64,000 nt of DNA from positions 1-64,000 of the forward strand of contig NZ_JANCLU010000002.1 in the NCBI RefSeq assembly GCF_024294805.1, in the 5' to 3' direction. Each line of letters begins with the position of its first letter. Position 1 is the stretch's first letter. Both the position numbers and the translations under genes were made by a program. This document shows positions 52,343 to 61,109 of the stretch, piece after piece. Under the pieces are notes generated by a model. It had not been told where the DNA came from and made no database searches. It saw only the letters and a program-made list of their open reading frames with translations. This stretch comes from Alsobacter ponti (GTDB taxonomy: Bacteria > Pseudomonadota > Alphaproteobacteria > Rhizobiales > Beijerinckiaceae).

Positions 52343-52603
52343 ATGTCGAGTACAGGAACCGAAGCGCAACGGAGCGCCCGCCGCAAGGCGTCCGCCTTCT
52401 TCGACAAGTCTGCGCAGCGCCAGCTCGAAGCCGACCGGCGCGTCGAGGCACAGCGCGTCGCCGAGCGGCAGTTCGCCGCCAAGACGGAGCGATTGCGCTC
52501 GCTCCGGCTCGAACGAGACGAGCTTCTGGTCCGGGAGGCGGCAGAGCGGAGGGCCGCGGAAACCACGTCGGCGGGCCCTAAGAAGAAATCCACGCCGGGC
52601 TGA
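52343..52603 (+). CDS. Small charged coiled-coil protein
   Basis: 86 residues, begins MSSTGTEAQRSARRKASAFFDKSAQRQLEADRR and continues as a charged helix to EAAERRAAE, ending in a basic tail. GGAGGAG lies 8 bases before the ATG. Similar in style to the preceding DUF6481 protein. Likely a partner in the same operon; function unknown. Confidence 0.68.
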   Translation: MSSTGTEAQRSARRKASAFFDKSAQRQLEADRRVEAQRVAERQFAAKTERLRSLRLERDELLVREAAERRAAETTSAGPKKKSTPG

Positions 52604-52759
52604 CCCGGGTTGGTCCCCGGTCGCACGGCTGCCCGGCTTCGAGCAAGGTCACTCTGGATCCGATTGCAGCCAGCGACGATCTCAGGGTGGCTGGCGTGGC
52701 CATCAGGCGAAACCTGCCCGGCGGAACCATTCGGTAGGTCGAAGCGGCGGACCGGCCGT

Positions 52760-53746
52760 TTATTTGTCTGCCAGCTTCAGCACGAGGATCTCGGCCTCGC
52801 GCTCGCGCGTCGGCGCCGCCACGAATAGCCTGTCCATTTCAGGGACGTAAAGCCCGGTGCGCGCGCCCGGCGACGTCTTCACGCGCTCCAATGTGTTGCC
52901 ATCACCGGCGTTGTGAACGGCCACCAGCCCCTCTCCGCACACGACGTAGATCAGCGGGCGACGTGGATCGATGAACACGTCATCGGCGTCCTCGCAGGTC
53001 TGTGCGCGCCAGCGCAGAGCCCCGTCCGAACTGTAGCGCAGGAGGGTCGCGGGTCGGCGCGACGCCACGACGAGCCACTCTCCTTGAGGTGCGAGCGCCA
53101 GCGGAAAATTTCCGCGAACGCCGTCCGTTCGCCAGCTTGCGAGCGTCCTGTGGCTCGCGATGTCGAGGACGGCGATAGAACCCGCATCTGCCAGGTTGAC
53201 GAACGCCTGCCCGGCGCCAGGCGCGATCTGGAAGCCTTCCGGATGGGTGCTCAAGGGCAACGTCTCGATCACTTTGCGCGAGGACTTGTCGACGATGGCA
53301 ATGGCTCCTGATCCATATCCGACGAAAATCCGGCCTTCGCTGATCCGGACATTATCGGCGTCATCGCCCAGGTCGACCCGGCCAAGAGGGGCCAGGTTCG
53401 CTCCCTCAAAGACGCGCACGGACCCATCCCGAGCATTGGCGATCCACAGAGTGCGAGCGCCAGGTTCCCAGCCGACGCCCTGCGGTTCGGCCAACCCTTC
53501 GATCCGATGGACCACCTTGCCGGCGCGAAGGTCCACCACGCTCACACTGTCGTTCCCGAGTTCCGCTACGAAGAGGCGGCGACCCTCCACGTCAACCGCG
53601 AGGTGGTCGATACGCCCCTTGACCGCGCCGAGTGGCATATGCGCTTCCACTGTGAGTTCGGCGGCTGGAGCCGGCAGGGGGGCACAGGCCAGCGCTGCGG
53701 CGAGAGCCAGGACGGTGGACGTTGCCTCGCGCATGTGGTGATCCAT
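52760..53746 (-). CDS. Exported YVTN-type beta-propeller protein
   Basis: 328 residues. A signal peptide ends near LPAPAAELTVE. The rest is seven-bladed-propeller-like repeats: RRLFVAELGNDSVSVVDLRAGKVVHRI, RTLWIANARDGSVRVFEG, GRIFVGYGSGAIAIVDKSSRKVIETL, GQAFVNLADAGSIAVLDIASHRTLA, RPLIYVVCGEGLVAVHN. Such proteins act as periplasmic scaffolds or receptors; the ligand is unknown. Starts at ATG 53746, one base after the DUF1259 stop; 53734 is the alternative. Confidence 0.82.
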   Translation of the reverse strand: MDHHMREATSTVLALAAALACAPLPAPAAELTVEAHMPLGAVKGRIDHLAVDVEGRRLFVAELGNDSVSVVDLRAGKVVHRIEGLAEPQGVGWEPGARTLWIANARDGSVRVFEGANLAPLGRVDLGDDADNVRISEGRIFVGYGSGAIAIVDKSSRKVIETLPLSTHPEGFQIAPGAGQAFVNLADAGSIAVLDIASHRTLASWRTDGVRGNFPLALAPQGEWLVVASRRPATLLRYSSDGALRWRAQTCEDADDVFIDPRRPLIYVVCGEGLVAVHNAGDGNTLERVKTSPGARTGLYVPEMDRLFVAAPTREREAEILVLKLADK

Positions 53747-53747
53747 T

Positions 53748-54632
53748 TCAGCGAGCTGGTGCGAGGCTGACCTTGTCGAGCCCCGCCCGCAGGCCAGCGG
53801 CCACCTTCGCCGCGTCGTCGTGCGCCCAGAAGTGCATGAAGAACAGTCGCGGTTCGTCGGCGAGCATGTGGTTGTGCAGTGCCGTCACCTCAATCCCGTG
53901 GCTTCGCAACTCCCTGAGCACCGGATTCACTTCGCCTGCGGTCAGCACGAAATCGCCGGTCGCTGCGACCTTGCCGCCGCCGGTGGGCTGCATGTTGATG
54001 GATATGGCGGAGCCCATGGCCTCGGGCACCTCCATTCCCTCGTCCTTGACCGGTTCGCCGCGCGCTATCCCAAACTGCAGCACCCCGCCATTGACCTTGC
54101 CCTTTCGACCGAGCGCCCGTTCGATGCCGTTCTGGTCGAGGTCGAGCGTGGCGGGCGGCGACGACGCCGTGGTGAGGGTGAGCGGGGTGGCGCTGAGCGA
54201 CAGCGCGTCGTGCAGGTGGGTCGCGAGCATGACCGGGTCGCCGCGCCCCGAAACGTGCATGTAGAGGGTGAAGGGTTCGGCTCGCAGCAGATGGTTGTGG
54301 ATGGCGGTGATCTCGATGCCGTCCTGGGCGAGCCTCGCCATCACGGGGTTCAACTCCTGCTGGGTCAGCACGAGGTCGCCCATCACCATGGCGTCGGCGC
54401 CCATGGACCGGAAGGCGAGCCAACCGCCGAGCGCCAGCGTCGGCTTGATGTCGACGCCGTCCACGCTGACCTTGAGATCGGTCCTCGGCAGGCCGACGCG
54501 GTAGATGTCGCCCTGCAAGGTTCCGTCGCGCCCGAGGGCCTGCCCCACTGGCGTCCAGTCGGTCTGAGCGAGCGCGGCAGGCCCCAGGGTAAGGGATGCG
54601 GACGCTACAAGGATTGCGATCATTCGGTGCAT
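53748..54632 (-). CDS. Exported DUF1259 (LppY/LpqO-like) protein
   Basis: 294 residues from the ATG at 54632 (AGGAG 7 bases upstream). The signal peptide ends at AALAQTDW. Two tandem DUF1259 repeats share the pattern VMGDLVLTQQELNPVMARLAQDGIEITAIHNHLLRAEPFTLYMH (first) and TGDFVLTAGEVNPVLRELRSHGIEVTALHNHMLADEPRLFFMH (second); the HNH and MH residues may bind a metal. Function unknown. Co-transcribed with the beta-propeller gene. Confidence 0.86.
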   Translation of the reverse strand: MHRMIAILVASASLTLGPAALAQTDWTPVGQALGRDGTLQGDIYRVGLPRTDLKVSVDGVDIKPTLALGGWLAFRSMGADAMVMGDLVLTQQELNPVMARLAQDGIEITAIHNHLLRAEPFTLYMHVSGRGDPVMLATHLHDALSLSATPLTLTTASSPPATLDLDQNGIERALGRKGKVNGGVLQFGIARGEPVKDEGMEVPEAMGSAISINMQPTGGGKVAATGDFVLTAGEVNPVLRELRSHGIEVTALHNHMLADEPRLFFMHFWAHDDAAKVAAGLRAGLDKVSLAPAR

Positions 54633-54973
54633 CGCACTTCTCCTGTTCGCCCCCTGCGATTTGCTGGCGCCGGTCTCCCGGTCGTCCGGGTCCACCCTCT
54701 CAGGGCGCGCCGCACGACGTCATTCGTGCCTTGAACGACGGGCGGCGAAGCCGGTTGCCGCGAGCCTCATCACGGGTCGGTGTGGCAGGGACAATGGATC
54801 GGCGCGTCAACCGATCGCCACGGCGCGTGACGGCGGCGTTACCGGCAGCTAGGCCCATGTGCAGCTACAGAACAAAAGAATAACGCTTGCAACCACACCG
54901 GCAGTGCCTCTTCGGCTGGTGCACGTGAAAGGGCCGGGGCCTCGCGGTCCTGGCCCTTCGTGCCGATGGCGCA
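54633..54973. other. Intergenic stretch
   Basis: About 340 bases between the DUF1259 gene and a further minus-strand exported-protein gene. GGCCGGGGCCTCGCGGTCCTGGCCC-like inverted segments near 54935-54960 may form the terminator of the upstream gene. No gene recognised. Confidence 0.35.
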
Positions 54974-55447
54974 TCAGTGCCGCAGGCCGGTCCAGCCCGG
55001 GTGCTCGAAATGGGCGCCGTAGGCCGAGATGGCTTCCACGACGGCCACGGCGCCACTCTCGCGGTCGGGGCCGTCCTTCATCGCCTCGAGCCCGCCGAGC
55101 ATGTGCGTCAGCGCGTAGTGCAGCTGCAGGTCGGCTTCCTCGGGCAGCTTGCAGTTGGCCACGATCGTGTCGACCCGGCCCTGGATGGTGTCGGCGAGCG
55201 CGGTGTAGTCGGCCGGGCCGAACTGGCCCTCGTGGATTCTCGGCAGCGACTGGTTCATCGCCTCGTGGATGCTCGCCATTCCGGCGCGCAGGGCCTCGTC
55301 CGTCGGCCACTTTTTGCCGTGGTCAAGCGCCATCTGCTGGAGTTCGCTCACCCCCGCATGGGAATGCTGGGCCATTGCCGCGCCCGCCGCCGGGAAGGCG
55401 AGGGCGGACGCGATCAAGAGCGACGCGAGCCTTCTGGACATGAACAT
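54974..55447 (-). CDS. Exported helical protein (DnrO-like)
   Basis: 157 residues. The signal peptide ends at AGAAMAQHSHAG. The mature part is helical (LQQMALDHGKKWPTDEALRAGMASIHEAMNQSLPRI, LADTIQGRVDTIVANC, DLQLHYALTHMLGGLEAM), resembling the four-helix cytochrome c' layout but without a heme-binding motif. Similar proteins are labelled DnrO-like in some genomes. The His-rich mature start could bind a metal. AGGAG lies 7 bases before the ATG. Confidence 0.75.
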   Translation of the reverse strand: MFMSRRLASLLIASALAFPAAGAAMAQHSHAGVSELQQMALDHGKKWPTDEALRAGMASIHEAMNQSLPRIHEGQFGPADYTALADTIQGRVDTIVANCKLPEEADLQLHYALTHMLGGLEAMKDGPDRESGAVAVVEAISAYGAHFEHPGWTGLRH

Positions 55448-55479
55448 GGCATGTCTCCTTTATTTCAGGGGGGGCGTGC

Positions 55480-55752
55480 TCAGCGAAGGGCGGCCCGGAG
55501 CAGTTCGCCGGTCTTCGCGTCATAGGTGAGCTTGGCCGGGATGTTCGCGTCATTGATGACGCGCATCTCGATCCGGCCACGTTCGCTCTCCACGTGGCTG
55601 ACGCTGTAGCCGAGGTCCTGGAGATTGCGCTGGATGGCCTGGCCGGTCGGGTTCGCCTCCGGGGACGATGCGCTGCGGTCGCCGGCGAGGGCGGCGGAAG
55701 CGGCGGCGGCGATAGCGGCGGCGGCGAGGGTGGTGATCAGGGTCCTGGACAT
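55480..55752 (-). CDS. Exported PepSY-domain protein
   Basis: 90 residues. Signal peptide to about ASAALAGDRS, then a PepSY-type fold: AIQRNLQDLGYSVSHVESERGRIEMRVINDANIPAKLTYDAKTGELL. PepSY proteins may inhibit proteases or sense envelope conditions. Lies 32 bases before the DnrO-like gene on the same strand, and divergent from the PepSY/two-component operon. Confidence 0.82.
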   Translation of the reverse strand: MSRTLITTLAAAAIAAAASAALAGDRSASSPEANPTGQAIQRNLQDLGYSVSHVESERGRIEMRVINDANIPAKLTYDAKTGELLRAALR

Positions 55753-55880
55753 GGTGGTCTCCCGTTGGACCGGCCCGAAGGTTTTGCCGGTCGATGAGGG
55801 ACCCTAGCAAGGCCGCGCTGTTGCCCTGCTGTTGACCCATGTCAGCATTTTGACAGCTCCGGATGGCTTAGAATGCGGGC

Positions 55881-56198
55881 ATGTTCGGTCAAACCCTCCG
55901 CCTCCTCCTTGCGGTCTGCGTCGCCGGCGCGCTTGCGCCGCCGGAACCGGCGCGCGCGGATCGCGACCGCCAGCACGAGGAGGCGCGGCGCGCCGTGGAG
56001 CGTGGGGAGGCCTTGCCGCTTCCCGAGATCCTGGCCCGGGTCGGCGGAGAGCTCGGCGGCGAAGTCGTCGGGCTCAAGTTCAGGCAGGCGGAGGGGCGCT
56101 GGATCTACGAGTTCCGGGTCATCGGCACGGGCGGGAAGCTGTCCGAAGTCTCGGTCGACGCCGCATCCGCGCAGATCCTCCGGCGGGAGGGCCATTGA
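55881..56198 (+). CDS. Exported PepSY-domain protein linked to a two-component system
   Basis: 105 residues. Signal peptide ends near PEPARADRDR; the rest is a PepSY domain (EALPLPEILARVGGELGGEVVGLKFRQAEGRWIYEFRVI, then VDAASAQILRREGH). Its stop overlaps the response-regulator start (TGATG). PepSY genes directly before a PhoP/PhoQ-type pair are common and may modulate the sensor. Confidence 0.86.
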   Translation: MFGQTLRLLLAVCVAGALAPPEPARADRDRQHEEARRAVERGEALPLPEILARVGGELGGEVVGLKFRQAEGRWIYEFRVIGTGGKLSEVSVDAASAQILRREGH

Positions 56199-56866
56199 TG
56201 CGCATCCTTCTGGTGGAAGACGATCTCCGCATCGCCCGCAAGGTCGGGGCGCTGTTGGAGGAGTCGGGCTATGCGGTCGACACCGCAACGGACGGGGAGG
56301 ACGCCTGGTTTCAGGGAGACACCGAGGACTACGATCTCGCCATCCTCGATCTCGGTCTGCCGAAGATGGACGGCCTCACCGTCCTGCGGCGATGGCGGGG
56401 AGCCGCGCGCAACCTTCCGGTTCTCATCCTGACCGCGCGCGGCGCCTGGGCCGAGCGGGTGGAGGGCATCGATGCCGGCGCGGACGACTATCTCGTCAAG
56501 CCGTTCGCCATGGAAGAATTGCTGGCGCGCGTCCGGGCCCTGCTGCGGCGCGCGGCGGGGCGCGCGTCCCCCGTGCTGGCGATCGGGCCCGTGACCCTCG
56601 ACACGCGGCAGATGCGCGTCCGCGTCGACGACGCGCCGGTCGACCTCTCGCCGCTGGAATTTCGGTGCCTGAGCTACCTCATGCACCATGCCGGCCGCGT
56701 GGTCTCGTCGGGCGAGTTGATGGAGCACCTCTACGCGCACGACCACGACCGGGAGCCGAACGCGGTGGAAGTGCTGGTCGGCCGCTTGCGCCGCAAGCTG
56801 GGCGTCGACCTCGTCGAGACGCGCCGCGGCTTCGGCTACGTCATCGCGGAAGCACCCGGGACATGA
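56198..56866 (+). CDS. OmpR-family response regulator
   Basis: 222 residues. The receiver domain has the acidic pocket Glu7-Asp8-Asp9, phospho-acceptor Asp51 in AILDLGLPKMDG, Thr79 and Lys101 in DDYLVKPF. The winged-helix output domain has LSPLEFRCLSYLMHHAGRVVSSGELMEHLY and VEVLVGRLRRKLG ... TRRGFGYVI. It most resembles PhoP/FeuP-type regulators. Overlaps both neighbours by a few bases, so it is in an operon with the PepSY gene and sensor kinase. Confidence 0.94.
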   Translation: MRILLVEDDLRIARKVGALLEESGYAVDTATDGEDAWFQGDTEDYDLAILDLGLPKMDGLTVLRRWRGAARNLPVLILTARGAWAERVEGIDAGADDYLVKPFAMEELLARVRALLRRAAGRASPVLAIGPVTLDTRQMRVRVDDAPVDLSPLEFRCLSYLMHHAGRVVSSGELMEHLYAHDHDREPNAVEVLVGRLRRKLGVDLVETRRGFGYVIAEAPGT

Positions 56867-58218
56867 AGAGCGGATCGCTCAGACGTCGGCTTCTGGTGGC
56901 GGGAGCGGCCTCCATCGTCGCCGCGCTGGCGGTTGCGGGCGTCGGGCTCTTGCTCCTGTTCGAGCGGCACGTCGAGCGACGCATGGTGCTCGAGCTGGAA
57001 TCGGACTTGCGCCAGCTCGTGGCGGGACTCGACCGGGGCCCGGACGGCGCTCTGCAGGTGGACAGCGCGCCGGTCGATCCGCGCTACAACGAACCTCTGA
57101 GCGGGCGCTACTGGCAAATCAGCCTTGCGGAGGGCGGGGCGGCGCTTCGGTCGCGCTCCCTGTGGGACGCGACGATAGATCTGCCGGTCGATACGCTCGC
57201 GGACGCGGATGTCCACGAGCATGTCATCGCGGGGCCGCAGGGACGCACGCTGCTCGCGGTCGAGCGCTCCGTCCTGCTGCCTGCCCGGCTGGGCGGATCG
57301 CGCGCGCGGATCGCGGTGGCGCTCGACCGGGCGGAAATCCATGACGCGGGACGGGCCTTCGCGGCGGACCTCGCCTGGTCGCTCGCGGTGCTCGCGGCTG
57401 TCCTGGTCGCCGGGGCGTGGGTGCAGGTGAGCATCGGCCTGCGTCCGCTGGACGCCGTCCGGCAGCGTCTGCGGGCTGTTCGGACAGGAGCAGAGGCCCG
57501 TCTCGGCTCGGCTTTCCCGGACGAGGTTCGTCCACTGGTGGCTGAGGTGGATCATCTTCTCGACGAGCAGGAGGCCGCACTGTCGCGCGCCCGCAGCCGG
57601 GCGGCCGACCTGGCGCACGGTTTCCGCACGCCGCTGACCGTGCTAGCCGCGGATGCGGAGGCGTTGCGGGAGAGCGGCCAACAGGAGATCGCCGACGAGA
57701 TCGCCAGCATCACCGACGGCTTGCGGCGGCACGTCGAGCATGAGCTGGCGCGGGCCCGTGCCGGGGGAGGAGGACGACGGTTGGCGGCGAGCCGGGTGGG
57801 CCCGGTGGTCGATGAAATCGTCGGCGTGCTGCGCCGGACGCCCAAGGGGCAAGGACTCGACTGGCAGGTCGATGTGGCGGAGGCCGCGCTCCGCGTCGAC
57901 CGCCAGGACCTCGCGGAAATACTCGGGAACCTGGCCGAGAACGCCTGCAAATGGGCCGGGGCCACGGTGCGGATTTCGGCGCGCGCGGCGGATGGTGCTT
58001 GGATCCTGTGCGTTGAGGATGACGGGCCCGGCATTCCCGACGGTAAGGCCGGGACGGCGCTGGAGCGCGGAGGGCGGCTCGACCAGAGACAGCTCGGATC
58101 GGGCCTCGGGCTGGCGATCGTCGCTGATCTGGCGGAGGTGTACGGGGCGGCGCTGTCGCTCGGCCGCTCGCCCCTGGGCGGACTGACGGTCGAGCTGCGG
58201 TTTCCAGATCGCTCGTAA
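56863..58218 (+). CDS. Sensor histidine kinase (PhoQ/FeuQ-like)
   Basis: 451 residues. Two membrane helices (about 14-34 and 165-190) flank a 130-residue periplasmic sensor, followed by HAMP and dimerisation parts. The H-box reads LAHGFRTPLTVL with His near residue 251; the usual Glu-Leu after His is Gly-Phe here, a variation known from PhoQ/QseC-like kinases. N-box NLAENACKWA, G1 DDGPGIP and G2 GSGLGLAIV are intact. The ATG overlaps the regulator stop (ATGA). Confidence 0.93.
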   Translation: MKSGSLRRRLLVAGAASIVAALAVAGVGLLLLFERHVERRMVLELESDLRQLVAGLDRGPDGALQVDSAPVDPRYNEPLSGRYWQISLAEGGAALRSRSLWDATIDLPVDTLADADVHEHVIAGPQGRTLLAVERSVLLPARLGGSRARIAVALDRAEIHDAGRAFAADLAWSLAVLAAVLVAGAWVQVSIGLRPLDAVRQRLRAVRTGAEARLGSAFPDEVRPLVAEVDHLLDEQEAALSRARSRAADLAHGFRTPLTVLAADAEALRESGQQEIADEIASITDGLRRHVEHELARARAGGGGRRLAASRVGPVVDEIVGVLRRTPKGQGLDWQVDVAEAALRVDRQDLAEILGNLAENACKWAGATVRISARAADGAWILCVEDDGPGIPDGKAGTALERGGRLDQRQLGSGLGLAIVADLAEVYGAALSLGRSPLGGLTVELRFPDRS

Positions 58219-58374
58219 GCTCCTGGGGTTAGGCGCGCGGTTGCGGTGCCCTGGCCCGAAGCTTCCATGCCTTGGCCTCAAGAATTCTTATCCTGCCTCG
58301 CTCCCCTCAAGGCCGGGAACCTTTCCGGACCACTTCCATCCAATGGGCACGGGCAGGCCAAACGTGCCGTCCGG

Positions 58375-58536
58375 CTCATTCACCCAGACACGGTCAAGAC
58401 CCGCTTGCATCGTGCTCGGCGCATGATGCGCGCCAGGCTGAGGGAACGCCTGTGCGGAAACTTGCACGACCTCTTCCCATTCGATGGGCCACGCTGCGAC
58501 CGGATCACAGAAGCGGTGATGAGGCGGCCCGAGATC
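58375..58536 (+). pseudogene. ECF sigma factor region 4 remnant
   Basis: The frame reads HPDTVKTRLHRARRMM, then RARLRERLCGNLHDLFPFDG and PRCDRITEAVMRRPE. This is the end of a sigma-70 region 4 of ECF factors, with the FPFDG..RC.RI tail of a subgroup. No region 2 or start codon in a sensible place precedes it. Only about 50 residues are left, so it is a remnant. Confidence 0.65.
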
Positions 58537-58705
58537 GAAGGCGTGCTTGCGCGCGATCCGTATTGCCACCGGGACGGAGGAACCGGCGCGGTCGGGCGTC
58601 CATGGTGGGATGGCGACGCGAGGAGACGCGCCGTGAGCACCAACGAAATACCTGAAGCCACGCAGCCGGACGCTAAACGCGCCCTTGCTCGGGGCGTAGC
58701 CTCCG

Positions 58706-59701
58706 TCAAAGGGCGATCCGGATTTGCCGTCCATTCCGGTCGACTAGAACCACGGAGGCTGCCCCGCAAGCCGCCGCAATGTCCCTGGCCTGCCGCTCAG
58801 GCGAAACCGAAAGAGCGGTGGACAGTGCGTCCGCCGTCGTGGCTGTCGCGGCTATGACGCTGACGCTGGTCCATTCTGCGGCGCAGCCGCCCGTGGACGG
58901 CACGAACAGGTGGTTGAAGCGGCCCTGCGGATCGAATTGAAAACCGGAGGGCGCTGACGTGGCCAAGGCCTGGTCGATGAGCGGCACGAGGGTCAGCGGA
59001 TGCGCCGGATCGCCTGGGCTCTCGACGGCAGCTTCCCATGGACGCCCCGACGGGTGGCGGCCGATCGCGCGCACCTCGCCCATGTCGACCAGGCTCCGGT
59101 TCACCCCTTCGGCCCGCAACAGGTCAATAATTCTGTCTGTGACATAGCCTTGGGCGATGCCGTTGAGCGTCACCGCCATGCCGCGCGGGAGAACGATACG
59201 ATCCGGGCCGACGACGATTCGGTCCGCTCCCACGCGTGCCATTGCCGCTCTCACGCTCTCCGCCGGCGGACCAGCCGGGTCTGGGTTCGGCGCGAGGAAG
59301 TGGGTCCGATAGACGGCCCACAGGGGTTGCACCGTGACGTCGAACGCACCGCCCGTGAGGTGGAAAAAGTCCTGAGCGATCGCCAGCAACCGGGCGAACT
59401 CTGGAGGTGGCGCGTCGACCGCACCTGAGCGGTTGAGCCGGACCAGCACGGAGGAGGGGTCATACAGGCTGAACATGCGCTCCAGTCGGCGCAGTTCCGC
59501 CGTCACGCGGGCAACGAGCCGGTTGGCTTCGGCGCGATCAGGGTGATGGAGTAGCAGCGTGCACTGCGCGCCCAGGGCCTGGCCTCGCCAAACCGTCAGG
59601 TCAGAATTGTCCTCGGCGTGCGTCCCAACGGGAAGGAGAGCCAGACCGGCCGCGGCCGCACTGATTCCGATGAAGCGACGGCGCGAGAGATGAGGTGTCA
59701 T
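58706..59701 (-). CDS. nosX: NosX, FAD:protein FMN transferase (ApbE family)
   Basis: 331 residues, periplasmic ApbE-family flavin transferase that attaches FMN to NosR for nitrous oxide reduction. Twin-arginine signal MTPHLSRRRFIGISAAAAGLALLP. ApbE marks are LGAQCTLLLHH, ERMFSLYDPSSVLVRLNRSGA, TGGAFDVTVQPLWAVY, LNGIAQGYVTDRI, LVDMGEVRAIG and DALSTAL near the metal site. The start overlaps the nosL stop (ATGA). Last gene of the nos operon here. Confidence 0.93.
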   Translation of the reverse strand: MTPHLSRRRFIGISAAAAGLALLPVGTHAEDNSDLTVWRGQALGAQCTLLLHHPDRAEANRLVARVTAELRRLERMFSLYDPSSVLVRLNRSGAVDAPPPEFARLLAIAQDFFHLTGGAFDVTVQPLWAVYRTHFLAPNPDPAGPPAESVRAAMARVGADRIVVGPDRIVLPRGMAVTLNGIAQGYVTDRIIDLLRAEGVNRSLVDMGEVRAIGRHPSGRPWEAAVESPGDPAHPLTLVPLIDQALATSAPSGFQFDPQGRFNHLFVPSTGGCAAEWTSVSVIAATATTADALSTALSVSPERQARDIAAACGAASVVLVDRNGRQIRIAL

Positions 59702-60282
59702 GGCTGTGTCCCCAGCAGATTGGGGGCTGCGACCGGGTGGCCCGAGCCTCCATCGCCGTCCTCGGAATGCGCCGACTGCCCCGGCGCTTCGCCCCCTTCC
59801 GTCAGGACGGCCTCGCGCGGTACGTCGGCGAAGGCATAGACGTGGCCGCCCTTCTCAGTGGCGAAACGCTCGGCCGCATCGCGGTCGGAAAACGGCACCG
59901 TCTCCTCCGCTCCCATACCGCCGCGTGCCGTACCGCCGACCACGAACCAGGCCTTGCGCGCCTCCACCCAGTTCTCGGGGCCGGGTTCTTCCCAGGAGGG
60001 AGCCTTGGCCATATCCGACACGAACACGGCGGCAATGTCCTTGGGTTCATCCGGCAGCATGGTGAAGGCGAGGGTGTCTCGCGCCGACGAAAACCAGACC
60101 GGATCGCGGCGGCTCTTGAGCAGGATTTGCCCCTTGGGTCCTGTGTGCTCCAGGACATTCATGCCGCAATAATGGCCAATCGCGTCCGCCGTGATTGCAA
60201 ACGGCCGCGGTGGCTCGGTCGCCTTGTCGTTGTTGCAACCGGGAAGCGCCAACACGGCCAGCACAGCGAGCGCATGTCTCAC
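59698..60282 (-). CDS. nosL: NosL copper chaperone lipoprotein
   Basis: 194-residue lipoprotein that delivers copper for the NosZ Cu-Z centre. The lipobox is LALPGC (about residues 11-16). Copper-binding signature HYCGMNVLEHTGPKGQI, then VFVSDMAKAPSWEEPG and GGHVYAFADVP are typical. The GTG at 60282 overlaps the nosY stop (GTGA); the open frame to 60336 lies inside nosY. The C-terminus is longer than usual, rich in Gly, Ser and His. Confidence 0.92.
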   Translation of the reverse strand: MRHALAVLAVLALPGCNNDKATEPPRPFAITADAIGHYCGMNVLEHTGPKGQILLKSRRDPVWFSSARDTLAFTMLPDEPKDIAAVFVSDMAKAPSWEEPGPENWVEARKAWFVVGGTARGGMGAEETVPFSDRDAAERFATEKGGHVYAFADVPREAVLTEGGEAPGQSAHSEDGDGGSGHPVAAPNLLGTQP

Positions 60283-61109
60283 AGCTCCCTCCTGCCGAAC
60301 GAGAGCGCGGCGAGGCTCAACGGGAGGACGGTCCACGCCACGAGGGCGGCAACCAGCACGGGCGCCCCCAGCCTCGTCGAGCCCGCCAGCCCAGACATGC
60401 CCGAAAAGGCGCTGACATTCGCAAAACCGGAGAGGTTGACGAGGCGGTACACGTCAGTCGGGTTCAAGAGCAGCAGCACGTCAAGCGATGCGCTGGTGAT
60501 CGTACGGCCCTGGTCGACCACAAGGATGCCGAGCAGGGCCATGTCGTAGACGAGCACCATGCCGAGCCAAATTCCGATGCAGACGCCTGCCGCCGCGCCG
60601 CGAGAGCCGGAAGTGGCGCTGACGAGATAGCCCAGCGCGATGAACACCGCGCCGAGCGCGACGGACGATCCGACCATGGCCGCGAAGGCGGTCCAGCTGG
60701 CCGCCTCGATCCGTGCACCCGTCGCAAGCAGGGCGAAGGCTGCGGCGCCGTAGCCGAGCAGGGTCGCGAAGGCGAGGACGGCCAAATGTCCGGTAAACTT
60801 GCCTAGCACCACCTGCCAGCGCGCGACGGGATAGCTGAGCAGAAGCAGCATCGTGCCGCGTTCCATTTCACCCACGATCGCGTCATGGGAGATGAGCAGC
60901 GCGATCAGCGGGACGAGGAAGATGGTGAGGCTGGACAGGCTCACCACGACAACGTCGAGCGCCCGGACGCCGACCGTGCCGGTGGGCGCGCTGCCCAGAA
61001 ACGTGAGTGCGAGCGCAAGTCCGGCCATGAGCAAGGTGGCAGCGAGCACCCAGCGATTGCGCAGCGCCTCCTGGACTTCCTTCATCGCGATAACGGCGAC
61101 CGTGCTCAT
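60279..61109 (-). CDS. nosY: NosY, ABC transporter permease
   Basis: 276-residue membrane subunit of the NosFY ABC complex that works with NosD in Cu-Z maturation. About six helices; the cytoplasmic start VAVIAMKEVQEALRNRWVLAATLLMAGLALAL and LLISHDAIVGEMERGTMLLLLSYPVARWQVVLGKF are characteristic. The ATG overlaps the nosF stop (ATGA). Confidence 0.94.
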   Translation of the reverse strand: MSTVAVIAMKEVQEALRNRWVLAATLLMAGLALALTFLGSAPTGTVGVRALDVVVVSLSSLTIFLVPLIALLISHDAIVGEMERGTMLLLLSYPVARWQVVLGKFTGHLAVLAFATLLGYGAAAFALLATGARIEAASWTAFAAMVGSSVALGAVFIALGYLVSATSGSRGAAAGVCIGIWLGMVLVYDMALLGILVVDQGRTITSASLDVLLLLNPTDVYRLVNLSGFANVSAFSGMSGLAGSTRLGAPVLVAALVAWTVLPLSLAALSFGRREL

